A stretch of 64,000 nucleotides of DNA from Coffea arabica (lineage: Eukaryota; Streptophyta; Magnoliopsida; Gentianales; Rubiaceae). The translations under genes were made by a program, and so were the position numbers. Where the stretch lies: assembly GCF_036785885.1 (NCBI RefSeq), contig NC_092329.1, positions 4,712,001 to 4,776,000 on the forward strand, written 5' to 3'. Position 1 is the first letter of the stretch. Every line of letters starts with the position of its first letter. The notes under the pieces are model-generated. The model made no database searches, was not told where the DNA came from, and saw nothing but the letters and a program-made list of their open reading frames with translations. Positions 9,427 to 20,277 of this stretch are shown in pieces.

Positions 9427-10461
9427 ATGGCTTCCGACGAGAAATCGGTCCAGCTCAAGTCCGACGCCCTGATGGAGCAAATGAAGCTCCACCTCACAAC
9501 TGACGCCGGTAAAGCCCTCACCAAGAAAATTGGCCTTGTTTACCAGCTTAATATTGCCCCTAAGGTCCGTTTTTCTTCCCCCTGCGAAAGACAAAACTCC
9601 TGCTTTCTATTATGTTTGCATCTGGCTTTTGTATTTCTGCTTTTTCACCCATTTGGTTAATTGGGTTTTTTTTTTAATATCTTTTTGGATTACAGAAACT
9701 TGGATTCAATGAGGAGTCTTATGTTGTTGATCTCAAGAAAGGAGAGGTTAAGAAAGGTTTGAGCTTTATTTTTTTTTTCCTGGTTTTCAAGTTTTCTAAT
9801 TTAATTTCCTTAATTTGCAAGAATTGGGGGACACTGAATTCTCAATTTCCTTACTTTACTTCCATTTTGTTTGTAAATTGAAAAAATTCCACACGTAGGA
9901 GTAGTATACTGTACACTACTGTTCTATAGCTTCAAGTCAATTTGAGTGATCTAACTATATGCTGGACCTCATTATTTAAATTTATGGTAACGTTGCATAG
10001 ATATATTGATCATAGCCTGACTCTTACTGATATTTAGTATCTGATCCCCCAACATGATACAAAAGTGGAGATTAAGATCCAATTTTTGCAAACAAGATTG
10101 GAGTTTGTGAGATCTGTGTTCCCTTTTATAATTTGCATTTGGCTAATTTATTTCGGTTATTTCCTGTTTTTGGGTATATAGGGACATATGAGGATGGAAA
10201 ACCAGATGCGACTTTTTCTTTCACTGACAATGATTTTATCAAGATTGCCGCTGGAAAGATGAATCCCCAAATTGCTTTTATGAGGTGGGAAAATTTTGCT
10301 ACTACTTATTGTTGACCGTTAAGGATTGTTCAATGATTGGAACTCTTGATGGTGCTTTTTCTTTAACTTTGTTGTACAGAGGGGCCATGAAGATCAAGGG
10401 AAGCATTAGTGCGGCACAGAAGTTTACACCAGACATTTTTCCAAAGCCTGCAAAGATGTGA
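9427..10461 (+). CDS. SCP2: Sterol carrier protein 2 (SCP2 domain protein)
   Basis: A small single-domain lipid-transfer protein of 127 residues, like the peroxisomal SCP2 of Arabidopsis (about 123 residues). Exons: 9427-9564, 9696-9756, 10182-10284, 10380-10461, all with GT/AG introns and in frame. The start is the ATG opening MASDEKS; an upstream in-frame GTG at 9406 is not a plausible start. The SCP2 fold is recognisable in LTTDAGKALTKKIGLVYQLN, SYVVDLKKGEVKKGTYEDGK and FIKIAAGKMNPQIAFMRGAM. The family moves sterols, phospholipids and fatty acyl-CoAs between membranes and usually ends in a peroxisomal signal such as SKL. Here the protein ends PKPAKM, so the tripeptide is AKM, a non-canonical PTS1-like end. 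No signal peptide or membrane segment is seen. The 3' UTR probably extends to about 10650. Confidence 0.92.
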
Positions 10462-12118
10462 TGAGATTGATGATTGGTTAATTCTGATGATAAGCTGAGC
10501 TCTTGTATTCCCTTGCCTCAGTGTTTCAAGTTGTTACTCTTCAGCATTGTGCAAGCATGTGGTGGAAAACAAAAACTAGTTCAATTGCTAGGCCAATTTC
10601 TCTTACGAAAGGCCTGCTCTTTAATGTGTAACTTGCTTCAGAATTTCAAATAGAAAATTTATGACACATTTATCATGTGAATGCTATTATTACATGCTTC
10701 ATGGTTTAGTCTTCACTTGGATGTGAAGAAAATAAATTTCTGGCACTGAGTACCTTTTTGTAAGTTCTTCTGGTTTAGTCTAGGCTTTGAAGCATACATG
10801 CTTTGCTTATTAAGAATTTTGGTGGAAAAGGAAGGAAAGTTACAGAAAGCTGTTGCTAGAGAATGTTCATTGGTATTTCAATATACCAGAAAATTGGTGA
10901 TTGTTTTCTGGACTTGATGATTTGTGGCCTGATTTATTCCATTCCTTGCTGGATTAATCATATCTTGTATACTATGTTGGCCTACTGCTCTTTCTTTTTC
11001 TTTGAATCTTAACATTGTTAGGACAACAAAAGTAAAGTCAGAGGGGAAACTGGTAATCTTTTGCTTGGGTGTTCCTTTACAGGCAACCCTTTTTTCTTTA
11101 AACTATAAATCTCTTTGTTTGAGGGTGTTCCTTTAGTAGGCAACCCTTTTTTCTTTAAAATATAAATCGCTTTTTTTATTTTTTTTTTATTTTTATACTT
11201 GCTATTTGATCTGTTGTTATTTTTTAAATTATTTATCAACTTTCTCATAAATTACCGTGAGTAAAGGCATTCTGGCAGGAAGTAAGTTTCATCTTCTGCA
11301 TTCCTACCATTGAATATAGGCTGAAGCTGCAATGCATTGCCATAATGGTATTCATTCTCCAGGAAATGGAAATGACTTCTTAACTGAGAGATCGTCAGTG
11401 AATTTGAGCTGTCTTTTCTGTTTATAATGCAGAGAACTTGATATTTTATATAAGGTTACAATTGAAGATCAAGATCAGCTCGCCGAGCAAATTGACTGGT
11501 CCTTTTAGGAGGAGCTAATTTGGTCACATACCTTGGAACTGATTTATGTCCTTCACTATAGTAAAAGAGATGATAATTAAATTTGACCAGCCATCTAGAA
11601 TCTCGTTAGCACTGAAGGCTTCTTCTGTGTTGGTGCTCAATTACTTTTTCCGTGCCTTCTTTTGTTTTATTTTTCTTATGGTTTGGGGATCACAGCCTGT
11701 CAGGGCGTCATTCGAGTTCTTGGACTGTAAAATGTCAGGGGATCACAGCTTGATAATAGAAATTAATAAGTACTGTGCCTAGCCTAGAAAACCATGATTA
11801 AGTCATACGTGGAATCATACATGTCATGACAAAGAAGGGAATTAATTCTGGCCATGGTGGAAGTGGAAGGTCAGGCTACAATTTGGGAAGCAAACACAAT
11901 TGGCAAAAGAATTACACTTGGGTGCAGGGCTAGTGGCGTCAAGTGCCGTCAAGATTTGATCCGGCTACAAATTTTTGTTCTCCTGTGATAAGACAGTAGA
12001 TTCCAAAAGCCTATCAGTATACTATACCTAATATTGTTAGAAGACTGCTGTTACACGGTGAACATGTGCTGGGTTTGGGTTAGGTGACTGGCTCAATTTG
12101 GTTAGGTACATTGTCAAG
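10462..12118. other. SCP2 3' UTR and intergenic sequence
   Basis: The first 200 bases or so are probably the SCP2 3' UTR. The rest holds no supported gene. Apart from the tandem repeat at 11068-11175 nothing structured is seen. Confidence 0.4.
11068..11175. repeat. Tandem duplication, 55-bp unit, two copies
   Basis: GGGTGTTCCTTTA, then GGCAACCCTTTTTTC and TATAAATC, occurs at 11068 and again at 11123 with a few changes. Function unknown. Confidence 0.75.
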
Positions 12119-12260
12119 CCTGTTTGGATTGCCATTTTCTGTCAGAAAATTGCGTCGTTTTTCTGTGATCATATTTTCTTATTACCTTTTTCCTTTATAT
12201 ACATCAAATCGCTACAGTAATTTTTCCATGAAAAATGACGGAAAATGCAATCCAAACGGG
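12119..12260. mobile_element. Short MITE, 142 bp, flanked by GTCAAG direct repeats
   Basis: Inverted ends CCTGTTTGGATTGC and, on the other strand, CCCGTTTGGATTGC, with an interior inverted region TTTTCTGTCA / TGACGGAAAA. The direct repeat GTCAAGCC occurs at 12113-12120 and 12261-12268, giving a target duplication of 6-8 bp depending on where the ends are placed. Non-coding. Confidence 0.7.
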
Positions 12261-12872
12261 GTCAAGCCATAGGATGTCAATAAATAATGAGTTGCAGAGT
12301 TTGCACGCTGTAAATTAGCTTTGTCCTGTCATCCCTTTTTTTTTTTCTTTGGTGTTGGGATCCTGGAAGAAAGAAGGAAAACAGAAGGGTCGTGGCCACA
12401 CAATGAGAAAAGGTTAGTGCAGTATGTGAAATGGATTACAAGACTAGTTAAATAGAATGGGAAATGAGACGGAAGGGTGAGCTCTGAATAACTGTTGTTT
12501 GCCATATTCTCTGGTATAAATTCATCAAGTCCACGAAGAATATCAAGAGGAGCCTGACTGGTAGTGGGTCTCGGATGAAATAAATCAACCGGAGTTAGGA
12601 GCGCATCTTTTCAAGAAAGTTTGTCCGGCTGCATATAATACTTGGTCAAGTAGCCTGGGGGTTGAGTCTTGAGACTTGACGTACGTCACGCACTTAACAT
12701 CCAATCCAACAAGATAAACAGACAAAAACACAGACGTTTTGTAGAAAACTCCTGCTCTAATCCTACTCAGTTTCACAATGTTCCCGGGCGTTATCAGTGT
12801 GAACAGATGGCTACTTTTCCATTTTTTGTGCGCATGATATTTCAAGCAAAGAATTCAAGTTCATCGGCATCA

Positions 12873-13070
12873 TTTCATTCCATGTACGCACGCCTTAACC
12901 TGTTTAGCCAACAAATAAGTGGAAAATCTTCTATATATACACGGTCCTCAATCCTCATCCTTGCATCCATGTTTCAGATTTCATTCCATATACACCTTTA
13001 GCAGTTTAGTCAATAACAAAGTGGAAAATCTTCTATATATACACGGTCCTCAATCCATGTTTCATTGACG
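12873..13070 (+). promoter_or_regulatory. Duplicated alpha-amylase core promoter
   Basis: About 102-106 bp are tandemly repeated just upstream of the amylase start. The best conserved part is a perfect 36-bp block at 12919-12954 and 13021-13056, each containing TATATATA (12932-12939 and 13034-13041). The downstream TATA box is 66 bases before the ATG, a normal distance. The upstream box would give a 5' UTR about 100 bases longer. TAACAAA, the core of gibberellin-response elements in cereal amylase promoters, occurs at 13014-13020 immediately before the second 36-bp block and is altered in the first copy. The GA link is inference from a 7-base match. Confidence 0.6.
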
Positions 13071-13107
13071 GACCTGCAGGTCTTAGTTAGTTCTGTATTG
13101 CAACCCC

Positions 13108-13235
13108 ATGAAGAATCTTATGATTTCTTTAGCTTATTTCTTTCTTATTGCCGGTGTATGCTTTTTCCCTAACGTCGCAGCTCAAACGTTGTTGTTTCAG
13201 GTACAAATGATTTCTCTGCTAACACAGCTTGTTTC

Positions 13236-13274
<39 letters not shown>

Positions 13275-14740
13275 TCCTTAGTCCTTACTACTAGTTTCTT
13301 TCATTTGAATTCAGGGGTTCAATTGGGAATCTAGCAACAAGCAAGGTGGATGGTACAACTTCCTCCTGAACCAGATTTCAGACTTAGCCAGTGCTGGGGT
13401 CACTCATGTTTGGTTACCCCCACCTTCTCATTCTGTGGCACCTCAAGGTTAGATTATACCTTCAAGTCCTTTCTTTTTTCCTTTTGCTTCCGTATATATT
13501 AATGCAGGAGATGATATTTGGGATATTAATTTTGTGGGATGAGGAGCTCTAAATAAATTCTGTTTTCTTCCTCCATTAATTTTTGCAGGATATATGCCAG
13601 GGAGGTTGTATGATCTTGATGCATCCAAGTATGGGAACAAACAACAATTGAAAACGTTGATCAAGGCTTTCCATGACAAAGGGATAAAATGTGTGGCTGA
13701 TATAGTCATAAACCACAGATGTGCTGATAAACAAGATAGCAGAGGAATTTACTGCATCTTCGAGGGAGGGACTCCTGATGACCGTCTTGATTGGGGACCG
13801 TCCTGCATTTGCAAAGATGATGTTCAGTATTCTGATGGAACTGGGAATCCTGATACTGGAGATGGTTTTGGGGGTGCTCCTGACATTGATCATCTCAATT
13901 CAAGAGTACAGAGGGAGTTATCGGACTGGATGAACTGGCTCAAGTCTGATATTGGATTCGATGGTTGGCGTTTTGATTTTGTCAAGGGGTATGCCCCGAG
14001 CATCACCAAAATTTATATGCAAAACACTAAACCTGGCTTTGCAGTCGGGGAACTGTGGGATTCCCTTTCCTATGGGCAGGATGGAAAGCCGGATTACAAC
14101 CAGGATGGTCACAGGAATAGATTAGCTCAGTGGGTCCAAAATGGGGGTGGAGCTGTAACTGCATTTGATTTTACTACCAAAGGGATTCTTCAGGTTGCGG
14201 TACAGGGGGAGCTGTGGAGATTGAAAGATTCCAATGGAAATCCCCCAGGACTGATTGGACTTTTGCCTCAAAATGCCGTCACCTTTATTGATAATCATGA
14301 TACTGGCTCTACTCAGAAGCTTTGGCCATTCCCATCAGACAAAGTGATGCAAGGATATGCCTACATTCTCACCCATCCTGGAATTCCATCTCTGGTAAGT
14401 ACTAAATACTAATACAAGGATGAATACTAGTAGAATTTATGTCCTCTGTTTTCTCTAACATAAGAAGTTGCTCTCTCTTTGGTAGTTCTACGACCACTTG
14501 TTCGATTGGGGACTGAAGGATGGGATCACTAAATTATCTACCCTGAGGAAAAGGAATGGGATTACAGCAACCAGTAAAGTGCAGATTTTGGCCTCAGATT
14601 CTGATCTTTATGTGGCAAAGATTGATGACAAAATCATTGTCAAGATTGGGCCAAAGCTTGATCTTGGTAATCTTATTCCCCCAAATTACCAGGTTTCAAC
14701 TTCTGGGAACGACTATGCTGTCTGGGAGAGAAAAGCATGA
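13108..14740 (+). CDS. AMY1: Secreted alpha-amylase (GH13, plant AMY1 type)
   Basis: Endo-hydrolyses alpha-1,4 bonds of starch. Exons 13108-13200, 13315-13447, 13589-14394 and 14486-14740 give 428 residues, the usual length of plant secreted amylases. Residues 1-25 form a signal peptide ([20 protein letters not shown]...), pointing to secretion rather than the chloroplast form. Region I is DIVINHR near residue 115. The catalytic nucleophile is Asp in [10 protein letters not shown] (about 205), the acid/base Glu is in FAVGELWDS (about 230), and the transition-state Asp is in FIDNHD (about 313). All three are intact. The C-terminal beta domain runs from about residue 370 to WERKA. The third exon carries most of the barrel. 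The first intron has a TA microsatellite. No lesion is seen, and promoter context suggests regulated expression. Confidence 0.95.
13240..13271. repeat. (TA)n microsatellite in amylase intron 1
   Basis: About 16 TA units inside the first intron (13201-13314) of the alpha-amylase gene. Confidence 0.95.
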
Positions 14741-16065
14741 ATTTGGTCACTATTGGTATGATGTATAAACCAATAGTGTTTGATATGTACTACGACGTCT
14801 AATCCGATACAATCAAATTCATACTGGAAAATAATGAAGAAGGTCATAATTGCTAATCTTCAATCTTTCAAGATCGGACATCTATCATAAGCAGGAGGAA
14901 ATTCCAATTCTTCTTTCATTTGCATTCAATCAAAGCCCCCGTTTTGGCCTAGTCACTAGTACACCGGACGCTACAAGTAGTAGTCCCTTTACTGGTAAGT
15001 GAAAAGGCTAGCTACTTATAGTTATAGCCCCGGCTGAATTTAAGAGGCCTGTTGAAAATGAAAAAGAGAAGCGCGCAATGGCTGGTTAAAAGTCAAAACA
15101 AACCTTATCTATAAACCTTTCATAATATTTTCATAGTTTAATTTTGCTCTAATAATTTTTTCTCCTTATCATGTGAAATGAGCGATACGTTTTCCTCTAT
15201 TTAAAAGACCGGTAATTATGGGGATAAAATTTATCGAGACATATATTCATGAATATATAATAAATTTCATTATTATGTTAGGGATATTGATTTTTTAAAC
15301 ACTATTCATCTTGAATATACAAAAAGAAAATGAAGTTGACCAATGGTTTTAGAAACAAATAAACAAATTAAGAAAACAAGGTGATATTAGAGGATTTATT
15401 ATAATTAACCCCGAGAGGTTTTTAACATATCTGTAACGCAACGTTAGAGTTAACCAATGATTTAGGGAGTAAAGTGAAAAAAATAATAATATTAGAGGAT
15501 AAGGTGCAAAACTGGTTAAATCTTAGAGAATTTTTAGATGATAGAATAAATATACAATCACTCCATCCATACTCTGCACTCTCATGTTTATATAACTACT
15601 GTTACTATATCACTCCTGCGCTCATACATTTAAATAACTGCTACTACTATACTTATTTACTATTATTGTATTTATCCCAAGTCTTCCTACCAACTTTAAT
15701 AAAAAAAAAAAGAACTCAAAAAAAAATAAAAAATAAAAAATCTCATAATTAATTCCTATTGCCTACTAGCTAGGATAAAACAATTCCTTTGCCCACTAGC
15801 TAGGATAAAACAAAAATAATAGTAGCGTGAAAAAGAGCTGAAAACGACAACGTTGCGAATAATAGCCTTTGCCGGTTTGCCCCCTTTGGGTCATCGTTTC
15901 AAAATTTCAAACTCCCGCTCAGTATAGTACTGCGGACTGCAGTAGAGTAATACTACTCAGTGGTCAGCACTGGGGTGGGTGACGCCGCATACCTGTTTTG
16001 CAATCCAATCTCTTTCTCGCCGTCTCTGTGAACCAACCAGCAAACGGGATCGTTTCTCAAGCATA
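14741..16065. other. Intergenic between amylase and VID27-family gene
   Basis: Contains the amylase 3' UTR and the VID27-gene promoter and 5' UTR. A roughly 31-bp unit containing CTAGCTAGGATAAAACAA is tandemly duplicated at 15752-15812. AT-rich and A-rich tracts lie at 15700-15745. No further gene is seen. Confidence 0.45.
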
Positions 16066-19000
16066 ATGGGGGCCAATCACAGCCGTGAAGACCTGGATCT
16101 CTCAGACTCCGACTCCGACTCCGAATCACAAACCCCAGAAGCCCACCGAGAGGAAGACGAAGACAACTTCGAAGACGCTAAAACGCCGTCGTCCTTCGAG
16201 CCCAAAACCCCATCTTCTTTGGATCATGTTGAAGCCAAGCTCAAAGCTCTCAAGCTCAAGTACAACAACGACAACTCTAGCAAAGTGTCCGACCCGACCC
16301 GTAAGAACGCCGTCAAACTCTTCATCCACGTCGGCGGCAACACGTCTAATTCCAAATGGGCTGTCGCTGAAAAATCTGCCACTTATTGCTTTGTCAAAAC
16401 CCACAGTGAAAATGGCTCGGACGAAGAAGAGGATGAAGAATGCGAAGAGAATTCCTGGTGGATTTTGAAAATTGGGTCAAAAATCCGGGTCAAGATTGAT
16501 CAGAATTTGCAATTGAAGGCGATTAAGGATCAGAGGCGGGTTGACTTTGTGGCTAATGGGGTTTGGGCTGTGAAGTTTTATAGTGAAGAAGATTATAACT
16601 CATTTTTTGACAAATTTCAAGACTATTTGTTCGAGAATACTTATGGGTACGAAGCTAATGATGAGAATAAGGTTAAGGTTTATGGGAAGGATTTTATCGG
16701 TTGGGCAAAGCCTGAAAAAGCTGATGATTCGATGTGGGATGACGCAGAAGATAGTTTCTTTAAGACCCCTCAATCAGCTTTGAAAACTCCATTGAGGGAT
16801 AGAAATGATTTGACAGAGGAGTTTGAGGAGGCAGCTCCCAATTGTGGGGCTATTCAGAGTTTGGCATTGGGTGCTTTGGATAATAGTTTCTTAGTGAGCG
16901 ATACGGGGGTTCAGGTCGTGAGGAATTATAGTCATGGGATTCAAGGAAAAGGGGTCTATGTGAATTTTGACAATGGAAGGTCTAATGGGAGCTTTTCAAA
17001 TGGTATAGCTCATTCAACCCCTAGGAAAGCTGTGCTAATGAGAGCTGAAACTAATATGCTTCTCATGAGTCCAATGACTGATGGTAAGCCTCATACAAGA
17101 GGGTTACATCAGTTGGATATTGAGACAGGAAAGATTGTCACTGAGTGGAAGTTTGGGAAGGATGGAACTGATATCACAATGAGGGACATTACTAATGATA
17201 GTAAAGGAGCTCAAATGGATCCCACTGGCTCTACTTTTTTGGGATTGGACGATAACAGATTGTGTAGGTGGGATATGCGTGATCGAAATGGTATGGTGCA
17301 GAATCTTGCAAATGAAAGTACACCTGTATTGAACTGGGCTCAAGGGCATCAGTTTTCGAGAGGGACTAATTTTAACTGCTTTGCAAGTACTGGTGATGGA
17401 TCAATCGTGGTTGGATCACTTGATGGGAAGATTAGACTGTACTCTATCAATTCTATGAGGCAGGCGAAGACTGCATTTCCAGGGCTTGGTTCTCCAATTA
17501 CTCATGTGGACGTGACCTTTGACGGGAAGTGGATATTAGGGACAACTGATACCTATTTGATTCTCATATGCACTCTATTCACTGACAAGGATGGGAAGAC
17601 CAAGACCGGTTTCTCTGGTCGTATGGGGAATAGGATCTCAGCTCCAAGATTGTTAAAGCTCACTCCTTTGGATTCACACATGGCAGGAGTGAACAACAAA
17701 TTTCGCAAGGCTCAATTCTCTTGGGTATTCCTTTTGATTTTCTCCATATTGTGCTGCCTGCTTAGATGATTACTTTTGAGTCTTGGTTCAGAAAGAGTTA
17801 TTGTTTGCCTAATTTGCTCATATATGATAGTATAAGAGTGAACTGCTTAGTCCGCTCAAAAAGCCTGTTGTTGCTTATGTTTTACATGGTAACTGTATAC
17901 TCCTATTATTAGCTTTTCCTTGCTTGTAGTTAATTATGCGATATTATTACTCACGGAAACTATTAATTTGAAAAGTCAATCACTTTCTCATATTATTGAA
18001 CTTGAAATTCCAACTGTCATAATAGATTAACATGTTGTAGTTGCCTTGATTTTTCAATATATGCATGGATAGGATCTTGAATCTTCCGTTTTTGAGTTCA
18101 TGAAAATTTTAAGAAGGTGATGTTCAAGCTCTTTTGGGTATGTCCATTCAATAGAGGTAAAAAAACAGAGAGATATATGTTGGCTATTCCATTAATCATG
18201 TCTTCACTCTGTCTTACTTATGTTTGCCTGTAAACATAGTATAAATGTTATGTCATATTTTGTGTACTTGCGATCCGCAATCTAAAATGCAGTTGGCAAT
18301 AACAATATGGAGGCCAATCCGCTAATCGTGTCTTTACACTGTCTTATTTATGTTTAGCTCTGAAAAAGGTGGTATAAAACCTATTGCATATTTTGTATAG
18401 TTGCAATGTATAATCTAAAATGTAGTTGACAAGAAAAACTGAAAGGCAGTGAAAACGTTTGTCACTTTTTAGCTTTCTGTGAAGTTTACATGAACATTGT
18501 CTTTTCCTGGCAATGTTATAATGTTATTGTAGATCAGAATACTTCTGCAATCCTACTCTTTTTTATTGTCTAAAGTTTCAATGGATGGAAACTGATTTCC
18601 AGTTTTAATGGATGTATGTTCCCATGTATTCATACACACCACATACAATTGTTGTGCACATTCTATTTGTGTGAGAGAGGAACTAGAACTTTTGCCTGTG
18701 AAATTGTTGTGCACATTCTATTCTTTTGCCTGTGAAATTTGATTACTCTTGATATCTGCTATGATCAATCAACGCAAACTTGGTATTTTGTAGTTTTATT
18801 CCCTCAGAGTTTTTTTAACTTTATCCCTCATAGTCTTTCTAATAGTTAAGTATACTTGTACAAGACTTAAGCTCAATCAATTATGAAACCAAATCAATGA
18901 AATGCATTTATGCTTCAAAGAAAGGTTATTCCAAGAGTATCATGTGGATAAAATGAAGATATTGTGTGGGTAGTTGCAGGTCTATTTTTGACTTTGACAT

Positions 19001-19550
19001 TATCGATAAATATATATTAAAAAAAGTTTTTGATTAAAACTTTAAGTACTTTTTGGATTAAAACTTTAAGCACTCCATTTTCAGGTTAACTACTAATCAC
19101 GTGTCAATTCTCCATTTTTGTGTACAGAGTTTTAATCGTTTCTAACTAGGCAAGACAGTAAATCGTGTTCACAAGGAGATTTCATTCTTCTATTATTCAT
19201 TCTACTATTTGAACCCCATTTCCATTGCGATTAAGTCCTTTTTCACATGCATTTCTCAGGTGACAGAGAACGGGAAGCAGGAGCGCCATTTGGTTGCTAC
19301 TGTTGGCAAGTTTAGTGTTATATGGAACTTCCAACAGGTTAAGGATGGTTCTCATGAATGTTACCAAAATCAAGTTGGCTTGAAGAGCTGCTACTGCTAC
19401 AAGATAGTTTTAAAGAATGACTCGATTGTGGATAGTCGCTTCATGCATGAGAAGTTTGCTGTTAGCGACTCCCCTGAAGCTCCGCTGGTGGTTGCAACCC
19501 CCTTGCAAGTTAGTTCATTCAGCATAACCAACCGGCGCTTGAACCTCTAA
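16066..19550 (+). CDS. VID27-family (CYPRO4/DEM-like) protein
   Basis: Two coding exons, 16066-17724 and 19260-19550, give 649 residues, close to the Arabidopsis VID27-related proteins (about 645-648). The splice joins AQFSW to VTENGKQ, matching the family. The start chosen is MGANHSRE: it fits an N-myristoylation signal (Gly2, Ser6). A 29-residue upstream in-frame extension from 15979 has no family support. Residues 10-60 are acidic and Ser-rich, a PH-like region follows (about 110-230), and the C-terminal half is a WD-like beta-propeller ([36 protein letters not shown]). Yeast Vid27 is linked to vacuolar import and degradation. The tomato relative DEM is needed for meristem organisation. 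The biochemical role is unknown. The 1.5-kb intron contains a diverged tandem duplication. Confidence 0.9.
18180..18440. repeat. Diverged tandem duplication in VID27-family intron
   Basis: Two units of about 130 bp, each with a CTAATCGTGTCTT-like start, CTGTCTTA(C/T)TTATGTTT, CATATTTTGT and AATCTAAAATG(C/T)AGTTG(G/A)CAA. A second, shorter duplication (TTGTTGTGCACATTCTATT) is at 18648-18740. Neither has coding capacity. Confidence 0.65.
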
Positions 19551-20277
19551 ACAAAGCTCTTGTTTGGATGTGTCCACATTTTTTCAATGTCTGTGTGTTC
19601 TCCTGAACGTCTCAGTATCCTCTGCGTTGTTCTCACTAAGCACGCAACGCTGTTGCAGAATTTCACCTTTCATTTGTACTTTTCCTAAGTTTCGGTAAGA
19701 TCATGTTGAAAGCGGTCTTCGATGAAGCTGGCAACCTTATTGTTGTTGTAGAACTGGCAAAAGTATTAGATAGGAGTATTTGAAATTTATGACCGTGTAC
19801 TCTCTGAATTTAATTTGTAAGGATATGTTATAATTTCCGTTCTTATTTTCACTTCTCCTGCAACCAAACTTCAGATTCCTCTATGAGGTGAAGATATTGC
19901 TATTATTTTCAAGCTTGAGTTCTAGGTAATTCCACTTCCTGCCTCCACATTACAAAGATTGATAATATTTTTTATTTATATACCATGGTTTTTGCTGATG
20001 CATCCTGTTTCATAATTGACATGGCAGTCTTATTTTGTAAAACGTTAAAAGTTCGGAATTCCGGTCTTAAAATGAGCTTGGCATATACAAATGTATGGCT
20101 TCTATCTGAATGCTGGAATGCGTGGTTTGATAATTCCATTGTAAACCAAGCCAACGGTTTCAGTGAAAAAGGATAAGTGGGGCCGTGCTATCTTCTCTCT
20201 GTCAAGCTGTGAACTATATGCCCTCAATCTTTGGCCCCTTCCTGTTGTTATCTGGGCCACAAAATAGAAAGACAAAG
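19551..20277. other. VID27 3' UTR and Lhca5 promoter region
   Basis: Intergenic between two + strand genes. No extra gene and no convincing TATA box was identified. Confidence 0.45.

Noticed and set aside
15979-16065. In-frame upstream extension of the VID27-family protein by 29 residues
   Set aside because: Family members begin at MGA-H-S, which also supplies the myristoylation signal; the extension is unsupported.
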